From: Parvularculaceae bacterium
Lineage (GTDB): Bacteria; Pseudomonadota; Alphaproteobacteria; Caulobacterales; Parvularculaceae
Length of the DNA: 45,457 bases
Assembly (NCBI GenBank): GCA_013215175.1
Contig: JABSRH010000003.1
Coordinates: 1-45,457, forward strand
Reading direction: 5' to 3'
Positions 16,914-25,193 of the stretch are shown here, one piece after another. The notes below the pieces were generated by a model, which did not search any database, was not told the DNA's origin, and saw only the letters and a list, made by a program, of their open reading frames with translations. Position numbers and translations under genes: made by a program. Position 1 is the first letter of the stretch; the number at the start of each line of letters is the position of its first letter.

Positions 16914-18080
16914 TTAGAGCCCGCGCTGCGTTGTCAGGTAGGTCGCGAAACTGCCGAGCCAGTGGCTTCCGGAATAGTGCTCATCCGACACCGCGGCGAT
17001 GCCCACCTCGCGATGCACATCAGCGGCAGCGAGGAGCGATGCGCGGCGCGCATCATCCGCTGGCAGCGCCCTCGCGATGCCCTCTAGAGCCCAAGCTCGC
17101 GAGAGGTTCACACCATCAAGGTGAACGAGCTTGCCGTCGGCAGCATCTTTCACGATCCCTGGAGCCAACCATTCCGCGCTACCGTCCGTCGGGATCGTTG
17201 GCAGGAAAGTACTCAGCCAGGCCAAGAATTCCGCTTGGTCCATCACCCGGCGCATGAGATCGGCCTCCATTAAGCAGGGCGACAGAAAATCCTCACCGGA
17301 TGGTTCGTACGCCAACGGACAATCCACATCGGCTAGGTGAAACGCCCTGGCCTTCCCGACCAGCAAGCCTTCCAAGTCTTGATCACCCACCTGGCGGGCA
17401 TAGTCGATTATCAGGCCAAAGGCGAAAGCCGTCTGATTGTGCGTACCAAGACGAACGGGATAGACGAGGTTAGGCAGCCAACCCGTGACCTGCTCCACAA
17501 TGGCTTGCTCCAACGGTGCTAGGTTCGACCGCCACGCTTGCAGCACTGGGTCATCGCTCTCGTCGAGCTCCGCCACCAACTGCAAATACCAGGCGATGCC
17601 ATAAGGCCGCTCGAACGAGCCTCGCCCCGGCTGCGTATAATAGTCCAGCTCGGCTTCCATGTTCTCAGGCGTCAGGCTCTTCGCGAGCGCCGCTCGAATG
17701 GCCGACCCCATGGGCGTGCTGGGATCGGTCTTGAGGATCCGGACGAGCAGCCAATGGCCGTGAACGGAGGAATGCCAATCGAAACACCCGTAAAAAGCCG
17801 GCGTCAGCTCACGCGGCGTTTGGGCGTCCTCGTCACTCTGCAGGACGTGCGAGATCTTGTTGGGATATTCCTGGTGGACGCAGGACAGCGCCAGTCGAGC
17901 GAAACGGTCCTCCACCACATCGGCTCGCGGCTCTGGCAAAGGCGCAGCCTCGCTAAACACTTCGTGAGGTGTCGCTGCGGCCGCACTCACCTCCGCCGTT
18001 TGATCACAACCCGCGAGCACGGCCATGAGAGCAGCGCCGCCGCCTAAAACAAGAGATGTTCTCAGCACGATGAGCCCCAC
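16914..18080 (-). CDS. DUF2891 family lipoprotein
   Basis: This 388-aa protein has a lipoprotein signal ending LMAVLAGC. The mature domain carries LSCVHQEYPNKISHVLQ, ELTPAFYGCFDWHSSVHGHW, YGIAWYLQLVAEL, PVRLGTHNQTAFAFGL and GSHWLGSFATYLTT, which I recognise as DUF2891. The repeated His/Trp/Asp-rich helices suggest an alpha/alpha-barrel like carbohydrate-active enzymes, but that is inference. The start is GTG 18080; GTG 18068 is an equally good alternative, with GTGGGG upstream and a shorter signal MLRTSLVLGGGAAL. It is divergent from crtI across 281 bases. Confidence 0.85.
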   Translation of the reverse strand: MGLIVLRTSLVLGGGAALMAVLAGCDQTAEVSAAAATPHEVFSEAAPLPEPRADVVEDRFARLALSCVHQEYPNKISHVLQSDEDAQTPRELTPAFYGCFDWHSSVHGHWLLVRILKTDPSTPMGSAIRAALAKSLTPENMEAELDYYTQPGRGSFERPYGIAWYLQLVAELDESDDPVLQAWRSNLAPLEQAIVEQVTGWLPNLVYPVRLGTHNQTAFAFGLIIDYARQVGDQDLEGLLVGKARAFHLADVDCPLAYEPSGEDFLSPCLMEADLMRRVMDQAEFLAWLSTFLPTIPTDGSAEWLAPGIVKDAADGKLVHLDGVNLSRAWALEGIARALPADDARRASLLAAADVHREVGIAAVSDEHYSGSHWLGSFATYLTTQRGL

Positions 18081-18361
18081 TTTCCGCCTGTCGCTTTATT
18101 GATCGGGGGATCGGTGTAGGGCGGCCCCCGGCTCAGGCCAAGCGCGGTTCGCCATGGCAAGCCGCCTGCGCCAACCGCACGAACCGCGCCATACTGTCCC
18201 GCAGCACTTAACGCCCTTGCCCTGGGGCCGCGGCGAGCGATTTTATGGTCATAAGCTCGACGCGAGCAGGGCCGCGAACTACATCAACCGCATACGCCCG
18301 TGCCAGCGGTCCACCGGGCTTCCGAGGCGCCAATCCGGCGCGCGTAAAAGGATAATGAGGC
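18081..18361. promoter_or_regulatory. 281-base divergent gap before crtI with a long inverted repeat
   Basis: No gene is visible. GCGCGGTTCG (18142-18151) and CGAACCGCGC (18180-18189) form a perfect ten-base inverted repeat with a 28-base spacer that itself contains CCATGG and weaker symmetry. The region must hold promoters for the DUF2891 lipoprotein gene and the crt operon; I cannot place -35/-10 boxes with confidence. Confidence 0.4.
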
Positions 18362-19936
18362 ATGAGCGAAGCCATTCGCGTTGACGATAACCCGACACCC
18401 CTGAAACCCGCCAATGACAGCGCGAAGCCTACCGCGTGCGTGATCGGCGCGGGGTTTGGCGGCCTGGCCCTCGCCTGCCGGCTGCAGTCCATGGGGTTCC
18501 AGACCACGCTGATCGAAGCCCGGGATAAGCTGGGTGGCCGGGCCTATGTCTATGAGAAGGGCGAGTTCTTCTTCGATGGCGGCCCCACCGTGATCACGGA
18601 CCCTTCCTGCCTCGAGGAGCTGTTCGCGCTCTCCGGTCGCAAGATGTCCGACTATGTTGAGCTGTTGCCCGTCGAGCCGATGTATCGACTGGCCTGGGAA
18701 GACGGCAAAATCTTCGACTACTTCCAGGACACGCCCAAGCTCGAAGCGCAGATTGAGAAGTTCAGCCCGTCGGACGTCGCGGGCTATCGCAAGTTTTACC
18801 AATACTCCGAAGCCTTGTTCAAAGAGGGTTACCTGAAGCTAGGCACGGTGCCGTTCCTCGATTTTTGGTCGATGCTCCGCTGCGCACCTCAACTGGCAGG
18901 CCTGCAAGCACAACGCTCGGTGCACGGACGGGTATCCGACTTCATCAAGGACCCGCAGCTTCGCCAGGCCTTTAGCTTCCACACGCTGCTTGTGGGCGGT
19001 GACCCGCATAAAACCAGCGCTGTCTACGCGCTCATCCACGCCTTGGAGCGCAAGTGGGGCGTGTGGTTCCCTCGCGGCGGTACAGGCGCTCTCGTCCGCG
19101 GTATCGGCAAGCTGTTCGAGGACCTTGGCGGTACCACGATTATTGGCGATCCCGTCGAAGAAGTCACCGAGGTGGGCGGCAAGCTCAAAACGGTCCGCAC
19201 CAAGAACGGCTTCACGCAAGACTTTGACGCCATCGCGTCGAATGCTGACATCGTGCACACTTACGAGAAGCTCCTTGGCAAGACGCCGCGGGGTCAGAAG
19301 GTCTCGCAATCGTTGAAGAAAAAGCGTTTCTCCATGTCGCTGTTCGTGGCCTATTTTGCGACGAATAAGAAGTACGAAGACGTTCAGCACCACACGATCT
19401 GCTTTGGTCCTCGGTACAAGGAACTGATTGCTGAGATCTTCTCCGGTCCAGATCTGCCCGACGACTTCTCGCTTTACCTCCACCGCCCCACGGCTACCGA
19501 TCCCGGGATGGCGCCGGAAGGTCACGACAGCTGGTACGTGCTGTCGCCCGTGCCCCATCTGGGCAAGGCAGACATTGACTGGGAAGTGGAAGGTCCAAAG
19601 TACAAAGAGAAGATCTACGCCTACCTCGAGAAGCACTACCTGCCCGGCCTGCGTGAGCACATCGTGGCCGATCACATCATCACGCCACAGAGCTTCAAGG
19701 ACGACCTGGCGGCGCACCATGGTTCAGCGTTCAGCCTCGAGCCCGTGCTGACCCAATCCGCCTTCTTCCGGATGCACAACCGCGACGACGAGATTAGCAA
19801 CCTCTACTTCGCCGGTGCGGGTACGCATCCTGGCGCCGGTATTCCCGGCGTGGTCGGCTCGGCGAAAGCCACCGCTGGCATCATGGCAGAAGACTTTGGC
19901 CTCGCGTCGGCCTATGCTGCGATGGCAGCGGAGTAA
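18362..19936 (+). CDS. crtI: Phytoene desaturase (bacterial CrtI type)
   Basis: This 524-aa FAD-dependent desaturase would convert phytoene to lycopene. The Rossmann motif VIGAGFGGLALACRLQSMGF and KLGGRAYVYEKGEFFFDGGPT lie near the N-terminus, and the bacterial-type signature YFAGAGTHPGAGIPGVVGSA is near residue 490. Length is normal for CrtI. The ATG is preceded by AAGGATAATGAGG. It is first in the operon crtI-crtB-crtW-27-aa ORF-crtZ, with seven bases to crtB. The number of desaturation steps cannot be read from the sequence; four is usual when followed by a beta-carotene branch. Confidence 0.95.
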   Translation: MSEAIRVDDNPTPLKPANDSAKPTACVIGAGFGGLALACRLQSMGFQTTLIEARDKLGGRAYVYEKGEFFFDGGPTVITDPSCLEELFALSGRKMSDYVELLPVEPMYRLAWEDGKIFDYFQDTPKLEAQIEKFSPSDVAGYRKFYQYSEALFKEGYLKLGTVPFLDFWSMLRCAPQLAGLQAQRSVHGRVSDFIKDPQLRQAFSFHTLLVGGDPHKTSAVYALIHALERKWGVWFPRGGTGALVRGIGKLFEDLGGTTIIGDPVEEVTEVGGKLKTVRTKNGFTQDFDAIASNADIVHTYEKLLGKTPRGQKVSQSLKKKRFSMSLFVAYFATNKKYEDVQHHTICFGPRYKELIAEIFSGPDLPDDFSLYLHRPTATDPGMAPEGHDSWYVLSPVPHLGKADIDWEVEGPKYKEKIYAYLEKHYLPGLREHIVADHIITPQSFKDDLAAHHGSAFSLEPVLTQSAFFRMHNRDDEISNLYFAGAGTHPGAGIPGVVGSAKATAGIMAEDFGLASAYAAMAAE

Positions 19937-19943
19937 GGACACC

Positions 19944-20918
19944 GTGGTGGACGGCACCCTCGCGAAGAAATCGTCGGAAGCCATTGCGAAGGGTTCCAAG
20001 AGCTTCGCCCTGTCTTCCCTGCTATTCCGACCGCATATGCGCCGCCACGCGCATATGCTCTATGCTTGGTGCCGTTATTGCGACGATGTGATCGACGGCC
20101 AGAATTTAGGCTTCGGCGAGACCGTGGCCGCCGGCCAGGAGGGCGCGCCCGACGCGTCGGAACTGAAGCGGCTGTGGGCCGAAACCGATGCTGCCTATTC
20201 AGGCGAGACGCCCCAGACTTGGCAATTTGAGGCCCTCCAAGCCGTCGCGATGGAAACGGGCATGCCCATCCATTTCGTTCAGGATTTGCTACGCGGTTTC
20301 GAGATGGACGTGGCTCAGCACAGCTACGACAGCCTCGAAGACACGTTGCGCTACAGCTACCACGTCGCGGGCGTCGTCGGCGTCATGATGGCTATCGTCA
20401 TGGGCGTGTCGCCCGACGATGACGAGACGCTCGACCGCGCGTCCGACCTTGGCATCGCTTTTCAGCTGACCAACATCGCCCGCGATATTATCGACGATGC
20501 CGCTATCGGGCGCGTCTACGTACCGGGAGACTGGCTGCAGGAAGAAGGCGTTCGTCCGCATCCCGACGATGTGGGCGCCGAGGACAATCGCGAGGCGGTA
20601 TGGCGCGTGGCCATGCGGCTGCTTGACGAGGCCGACAAATACTACGCCTCCGCTGGGCCCGGCGTACGCCGTTTGCCGATCCGCGCGGGTTTCGCTGTGG
20701 CGGCTGCCCGCGGCGTCTATCGTGATATCGGCCGGGTTGTCCGCGTGAAGGGGCCACGGGTTTGGGACAAACGCGCACGCACCTCGCGTCGCCGCAAACT
20801 GGCCCTCGCCGGGATTGGCTGCTTACAGGGTGCGAGCTCAAAATCGCTGTCGTTCATGGGCATGCCGCCGCGCGGGAACCTGTGGAAGCGACCTGTTATC
20901 AAGGGCCTGCCGTCGTGA
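19944..20918 (+). CDS. crtB: Phytoene synthase
   Basis: This 324-aa enzyme condenses two geranylgeranyl diphosphates to phytoene. It carries SKSFALSSLLFRPHMRRHA, the first Asp-rich motif WCRYCDDVIDG, the central YSYHVAGVVGVMMAIVMGV and the second Asp-rich motif QLTNIARDIIDDA. The ORF track starts at 19815 inside crtI. GTG 19944 or GTG 19947 is preferred, since AAGGA lies just upstream, after the crtI stop. The stop overlaps the GTG start of crtW (GTGA), implying coupling. Confidence 0.94.
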   Translation: MVDGTLAKKSSEAIAKGSKSFALSSLLFRPHMRRHAHMLYAWCRYCDDVIDGQNLGFGETVAAGQEGAPDASELKRLWAETDAAYSGETPQTWQFEALQAVAMETGMPIHFVQDLLRGFEMDVAQHSYDSLEDTLRYSYHVAGVVGVMMAIVMGVSPDDDETLDRASDLGIAFQLTNIARDIIDDAAIGRVYVPGDWLQEEGVRPHPDDVGAEDNREAVWRVAMRLLDEADKYYASAGPGVRRLPIRAGFAVAAARGVYRDIGRVVRVKGPRVWDKRARTSRRRKLALAGIGCLQGASSKSLSFMGMPPRGNLWKRPVIKGLPS

Positions 20919-21655
20919 CTCTCGATGAGAAGAATAGGCGCGCCGGCATAGGCCTGCTGCTTGCCTTTCTCGTCGCTGGCAGTTGGGCTGGATTGCACGT
21001 ATACAGTGTTTTTTTCTTTGAGCTAAGCTGGTCAACAGCACCGTTTGCCGTTGCCATGACCATGGCGCTCTGTTGGCTCTCCGTGGGCTTGTTCATCGTC
21101 GCCCACGACGCCATTCATGGCAGTCTCGCTCCTGGACGACCTGGTGTGAACCGCTTGGTCGGTCAGGTCATGACAACGCTCTATGCGGGCTTCAGCTACA
21201 ATCGGTTGGAGACCAACCATCACCGTCATCACGACGAAGCGGGCACCGGCGGAGATCCCGATTTCTCCGTGAACCATCCGACATCGTTCTTCCCTTGGTT
21301 CTACGAGTTTGTTCGTCGACACTTTGGATTGCGGCCGCTTCTATGGGTTCACGCCGTTACAGGAACTTATGTTTTCCTTCTTGGTGCTGATTATAAAAAT
21401 GTTGTTCTGTTCTACGGCATCGGTTCGATGACCAGCGCCCTGCAGCTCTTTTATTTCGGGACCTTCCTACCTCACCGGCACGGCCAGGACGCTTTTTTGG
21501 ATAAGCATCGGACGCGCAGCACGAACTTCGGTTGGCTGGGAAGCTTGCTCAGCTGCTACCACTTTGGATATCACCACGAACACCATCTGTATCCCTATGA
21601 GCCTTGGTGGCGCCTGCCGGCGCGGCGAGGTGAATTGCCTGTTGCGAGCCCATAA
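20915..21655 (+). CDS. crtW: Beta-carotene 4-ketolase CrtW
   Basis: This 246-aa membrane di-iron enzyme of the fatty-acid-desaturase fold adds 4-keto groups to beta-ionone rings, giving canthaxanthin or astaxanthin. The histidine boxes are plain: FIVAHDAIHGSLAPG, NHHRHHDEAGTGGDPDF, FGTFLPHRH and FHFGY-type HFGYHHEHHLYPYEPWWRLP. Four membrane segments are visible. GTG 20915 is chosen because it overlaps the crtB stop and gives the usual length; the ORF-track start (20762) is inside crtB. Base composition drops here: 21361-21420 is about 35% G+C by hand count, against roughly 60% nearby. Confidence 0.95.
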   Translation: MTLDEKNRRAGIGLLLAFLVAGSWAGLHVYSVFFFELSWSTAPFAVAMTMALCWLSVGLFIVAHDAIHGSLAPGRPGVNRLVGQVMTTLYAGFSYNRLETNHHRHHDEAGTGGDPDFSVNHPTSFFPWFYEFVRRHFGLRPLLWVHAVTGTYVFLLGADYKNVVLFYGIGSMTSALQLFYFGTFLPHRHGQDAFLDKHRTRSTNFGWLGSLLSCYHFGYHHEHHLYPYEPWWRLPARRGELPVASP

Positions 21656-21659
21656 GCCC

Positions 21660-21743
21660 ATGAAGAATCTTTGGATATTCATCGGCCTTTCGCTACTAGC
21701 GATCATCATCGGCGTCCGCGTTTTTATATTGTTTGGACACTGA
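21660..21743 (+). CDS. 27-residue single-helix membrane microprotein candidate between crtW and crtZ
   Basis: ATG 21660 opens a 27-codon frame, MKNLWIFIGLSLLAIIIGVR then VFILFGH, ending TGA 21743. One hydrophobic helix covers most of it with a basic start, the form of known membrane microproteins. It begins four bases after the crtW stop and ends two bases before the crtZ ATG, so it fills the gap exactly. The ribosome site is weak (GCGAG), so translation may depend on coupling. It is too short for the ORF track. It may be a translational relay to crtZ rather than a functional protein. Confidence 0.45.
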   Translation: MKNLWIFIGLSLLAIIIGVRVFILFGH

Positions 21744-21745
21744 AC

Positions 21746-22237
21746 ATGTCTTTGTGGCTGAAGATCTCTCTCATAGTTGGCTCTGCATGCTTTATGGAAG
21801 CGTTTGCTTGGTGGGCACACAAGTACATCATGCATGGCTGGGGTTGGAATTGGCACGCTGACCATCACGAGCCCCACGACAAGACGTTCGAGAAAAATGA
21901 CCTGTTCGTTGTGGTGTTCGGTTCCTTCACCGCAGCGCTGATCATGATCGGCATCGAGTGGTTCGAGCCACTCTATTACGTCGGCCTTGGCATCACCCTA
22001 TACGGCATTATGTATTCATTCGTGCACGATGGATTGGTGCACCAGCGCTATCCGTTCCACTGGTTTCCGAAAAGAGGCTATTGGAAGAGGTTGGTTCAAG
22101 CGCACAAGTTGCACCATGCGACGACGTGTAAGGAAGGTGCGGTGAGCTTCGGCTTTGTCCTCGCGCCCGATCCACAAAAGTTGCGCGTGCGCTTGCGTGA
22201 GCTTAAAGAGCGCCGTCGCGCTGCCGGTAGCCTCTAG
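21746..22237 (+). CDS. crtZ: Beta-carotene 3-hydroxylase CrtZ
   Basis: This 163-aa membrane non-heme di-iron hydroxylase places 3-hydroxyl groups on beta-ionone rings. All four histidine clusters are visible: HKYIMH, HADHHEPH, HDGLVHQRYPFH and HKLHH. The ORF track start (21671) is upstream; ATG 21746 gives the usual start MSLWLKISLIVGSACFMEAF and lies two bases after the 27-aa ORF. With CrtW it would give astaxanthin-type ketocarotenoids. It is convergent with crtE, six bases apart, and no terminator is visible between them. Confidence 0.94.
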   Translation: MSLWLKISLIVGSACFMEAFAWWAHKYIMHGWGWNWHADHHEPHDKTFEKNDLFVVVFGSFTAALIMIGIEWFEPLYYVGLGITLYGIMYSFVHDGLVHQRYPFHWFPKRGYWKRLVQAHKLHHATTCKEGAVSFGFVLAPDPQKLRVRLRELKERRRAAGSL

Positions 22238-22243
22238 CGCTGG

Positions 22244-23128
22244 CTAGGCCGCGATGGTCTGAGCAAAATAAGTCCGGATGAACTCGGCCAGCTTCGCCAA
22301 TGGCGAATGCTCACCCGCAGCCGCCACAGCGTTGTCGAGCTGACGATTGGCCAAGGTCTTGGCGGAAGCGAGGCTGGCTGAAGCACTGAGCACAGCTGTG
22401 GCTTTGCCCTCGTCTCGACCCGTGGTTTTGCCTGCCGTTTGCTCACAAGCCACTTGGTCGAGCACATCGTCAAAGGCCTGATACGCAAAGCCCAACGACC
22501 GGCCATAGGCCCGCAAGGACCGGCGCTCTTCATCGGTGCAAGCACCACCGCAAAGGCCGCCACATTCAGCAGCAGCGATGAACAGCGCACCCGTCTTGCC
22601 TTCGTGAATGGCATCGATCGCGTCGTCGTCGTTCGACGAGGCGAGATCCAGCGCTTGACCGTGGACCAGGCCTTGCCACCCCACGGCACGGGTAACGAGT
22701 CGCATGATCTCCATGCGACGCTCGGCGTCCAAAGCCTTGGACTTCGCGATCACCTCATAAGCGCCGTTGATGAGGCCAATCCCCGCCAAAATGGCGATGT
22801 CCTCCCCGAACGCCTTGTGCGTGGTCGGCTCGCCGCGACGCAGATCGGCATCGTCCATGGCCGGGAGATCATCGAAGACAAGGCTGGATGTGTGGATCAT
22901 TTCGATCGCGCAGGCAGTGTCGAGAGCATCCTCAATGCGGCCACCCTGGGCCCGTGCAGCAACCAGTGTAATGACGGCGCGAAGGCGCTTACCGGGAGCT
23001 AGGAGGCTGTGCCGCGCCGCAGCAGCAGGACCGCGGGGGTGCCCCTCAGGCACCAACTGCGCGAGCCGCACATTGATAAGTTCCCGCAGGCTCTCAAGAT
23101 CAACGCTGGTCGACGAGTCGGTTGCCAT
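22244..23128 (-). CDS. crtE: Geranylgeranyl diphosphate synthase (polyprenyl synthetase)
   Basis: This 294-aa cytoplasmic prenyltransferase extends farnesyl or dimethylallyl diphosphate with isopentenyl diphosphate. It has GKRLRAVITL, the first Asp-rich motif SSLVFDDLPAMDDADLRRG, the late second motif YQAFDDVLD and a GKTGALF region before it. Placement beside the crt operon argues for the GGPP supply role (CrtE); a farnesyl diphosphate synthase (IspA) is the main alternative, since the two cannot be separated securely by eye. The ATG is preceded by AGAGGGATGATCT. No terminator is seen at the convergent end. Confidence 0.85.
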   Translation of the reverse strand: MATDSSTSVDLESLRELINVRLAQLVPEGHPRGPAAAARHSLLAPGKRLRAVITLVAARAQGGRIEDALDTACAIEMIHTSSLVFDDLPAMDDADLRRGEPTTHKAFGEDIAILAGIGLINGAYEVIAKSKALDAERRMEIMRLVTRAVGWQGLVHGQALDLASSNDDDAIDAIHEGKTGALFIAAAECGGLCGGACTDEERRSLRAYGRSLGFAYQAFDDVLDQVACEQTAGKTTGRDEGKATAVLSASASLASAKTLANRQLDNAVAAAGEHSPLAKLAEFIRTYFAQTIAA

Positions 23129-23218
23129 AGATCATCCCTCTGCCAGAGAAACGATATGGCGGTTTTTGTCCCGAAGGAAAGCGATGCGCCGTTAAGCGCG
23201 CGCAATTATCGCGTGGAA

Positions 23219-23566
23219 CTATTCCCCGTCGCGACGGAAGCGGCGGATCGTGTTCATGGCGTCGGTGACAGCACGGTCAATCTCAGCGCGAATTTCGCGG
23301 CGAGCCTCGATCACCTTGTCCGGGGCGCCCAGCATGCGCTCGGCCTCCTCACAAGCCGCGCCGACTTCCCAAGCGCCGATGCCCCGTGAGGCCCCTTTCA
23401 ACGCGTGAGCGATGGAGCGCCACTGTTCATTCGGAGCGGAAGGGTCCAGCATCCTCATGCAGCGGGCAACCTGGCCCTCGAAAATGGTCAGGACTTCGTC
23501 GCGCAGCGCCGAGTCGCCAGCAACGTAGCGGTCAAGATGGTCGAAATCGATGGCCTGGTCAGTCAT
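23219..23566 (-). CDS. Hpt domain (histidine phosphotransfer) protein
   Basis: This 115-aa stand-alone Hpt protein has HALKGASRGIGAWEVGAACEEAE, containing the phospho-accepting His (near residue 54) and the helix after it. The opening IDFDHLDRYVAGDSALRDEVLTIFE is the usual Hpt first helix. It would relay phosphate from a hybrid kinase to a response regulator. The only hybrid kinase in the window is the gene between fabD and fabG, about 6 kb away, so pairing with it is possible but unproven. It has its own gaps on both sides (90 and 92 bases). Confidence 0.9.
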   Translation of the reverse strand: MTDQAIDFDHLDRYVAGDSALRDEVLTIFEGQVARCMRMLDPSAPNEQWRSIAHALKGASRGIGAWEVGAACEEAERMLGAPDKVIEARREIRAEIDRAVTDAMNTIRRFRRDGE

Positions 23567-23658
23567 GAGAACTGCATAACAGGCGGGAGTTAATCACCCC
23601 TGTTTGTCGCAGCCCCCCATGGTGTGGAAAACGTGAACGGTACCCGTCGACTTGCGAA

Positions 23659-24303
23659 TTAGTCTTCCGGCTTAATGACTTGATCGACAAACCGGCGGAG
23701 GCCTGTTTGGCGCCGTCGGCGCAAACGCTCGGCCTGAAGGATGGAACGGAGCTGCGTGTCGGCCTTATCGATGTCGTCGTTGACGATGACGTAGCCATAT
23801 TCGGCGTAGTGGCTGATCTCGCCATCGGCCATGTCCATTCGCTTGGCGACCACCTCGTCACTGTCCTGGCCACGGTTGCGCAAGCGGTCTTCGAGTGCCT
23901 TGCGCGAGGGCGGCAGGATGAACACCGACACCACATCGCCGCCGGCGCGCTCGTCGAGCTGCTGCTTACCCTGCCAGTCGATGTCGAAGAGAATGTCCCG
24001 TCCCTCCTCGAGGGTGTTGAAGACCGCTTCTTTCGGCGTGCCGTAGCAATTGCCGAACACCGTGGCGCTCTCGAGGAAGAAGCCTTCCTCTTCTCGGGCG
24101 TGAAAGTCATCGACGGACAGGAAGTGATAGTCCTTGCCGTCGATCTCGCCGGGACGCATGGGACGCGTGGTAGCGGACACCGACAAAGCGATGTCAGGAT
24201 CGCTGCCCAACAGGCGTTTGGAAAGCGTGGTCTTGCCAGCACCGGAGGGGCTCGACACCACGAGCAACAGGCCTCGGCGGTCGATCGTAGAAGCTTGGGT
24301 CAT
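23659..24303 (-). CDS. gmk: Guanylate kinase
   Basis: This 214-aa essential enzyme phosphorylates GMP to GDP. The P-loop is VVSSPSGAGKTTLSKRLL, followed by SVSATTRPMRPGEIDGKDYHF (GMP-binding) and ILFDIDWQGKQQL. The ATG overlaps the yicC stop by four bases (ATGA). It is last in the coupled run fabF-mltG-yicC-gmk. Confidence 0.97.
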   Translation of the reverse strand: MTQASTIDRRGLLLVVSSPSGAGKTTLSKRLLGSDPDIALSVSATTRPMRPGEIDGKDYHFLSVDDFHAREEEGFFLESATVFGNCYGTPKEAVFNTLEEGRDILFDIDWQGKQQLDERAGGDVVSVFILPPSRKALEDRLRNRGQDSDEVVAKRMDMADGEISHYAEYGYVIVNDDIDKADTQLRSILQAERLRRRRQTGLRRFVDQVIKPED

Positions 24304-25193
24304 GCGATGTTGAGCACCTGTTCGCGCAGGCTGTCGACCAGTTCCTTAAGGTCGAGCGCCTGGCTTTTGAGTTCCGCGGTGTGGAGCTTTGCCGTCAGCG
24401 TGCTGGCTTCGCGCATCAGCTCTTGGGTCAGAAACTCAAGACGTCGCCCCGCTGCTCCGTCCGTACCAAGAAGGTCAATGAAGGCTTGAGCATGCACGCC
24501 GAGACGATCCAGTTCTTCGGAAACGTCCGCCTTGATAGCCAGCAAAGCCGCCTCCTGCGCCACGCGCTCTTCGGTGACGTGCTCAGCGAGAAGCTCGGCA
24601 ATTTGAGACCGGATCCGCTCAGCGAGTTGGTCGCGGGCGTCGAGGGTTTGCTCACTGATTGATGTGGTCAGATTCTGCAGCTTGGCGCAGCGCTCCTTCA
24701 GCACCTCGACGATGCGGCCCCCCTCTTGGCGCCGGGCCGCGAGGTGAGCGGCGAGAGCCTGGTCGAAGGTCTCGATCAAACGTTCTTTGTGGTGGTCCGA
24801 CAGTTCGAGATCAGACTGTGGAGCCGACAGAACGCCTCGCATCGCGAGGATGGCGTCAGGCCGCGGCTTGTCACAATCCACATACTGACGAACCTTATTA
24901 AGTGCAGCCGCAACCGCGGCCAACGCATCTTCGTCTACGCGCAGCGGCTCTTCGCTGGTCTCTCGATCCATGCGAAGGTTGATGCTGACGGAGCCGCGAT
25001 GCAGGTCGCGCAGCTTTCGGCGCAAGCCTTGCTCGAGAGCCTCCAAGCCCGTCGGCATACGGAATTTCAGGTCGAGGCCCTTACCGTTGACGCTGCGCAG
25101 TTCCCAGCGCCAGACGAAGGCGCCTGCGTCACCCTCGGCGGCGCCATAGCCCGTCATGGATTGAAGACCCACTGGGGGTGTCGCTTCGGTCAT
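24300..25193 (-). CDS. yicC: YicC family protein (putative endoribonuclease)
   Basis: This 297-aa protein has the family opening LQSMTGYGAAEGDAG, WELRSVNGKGLDLKFRMP and LRRKLRDLHRGSVSINLRM, and a conserved helical C-terminus EFLTQELMREASTLTAKL, ending SLREQVLNIA. YicC proteins are reported to have RNA-cleaving activity, and the cellular role is not fully settled. It overlaps mltG upstream and gmk downstream by four bases each, so translation is coupled. yicC next to gmk is a frequent order in proteobacteria. Confidence 0.95.
   Translation of the reverse strand: MTEATPPVGLQSMTGYGAAEGDAGAFVWRWELRSVNGKGLDLKFRMPTGLEALEQGLRRKLRDLHRGSVSINLRMDRETSEEPLRVDEDALAAVAAALNKVRQYVDCDKPRPDAILAMRGVLSAPQSDLELSDHHKERLIETFDQALAAHLAARRQEGGRIVEVLKERCAKLQNLTTSISEQTLDARDQLAERIRSQIAELLAEHVTEERVAQEAALLAIKADVSEELDRLGVHAQAFIDLLGTDGAAGRRLEFLTQELMREASTLTAKLHTAELKSQALDLKELVDSLREQVLNIA

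Noticed and set aside
18839-19720. 293-aa minus-strand ORF opposite crtI
   Set aside because: Shadow frame of crtI without any family motif.
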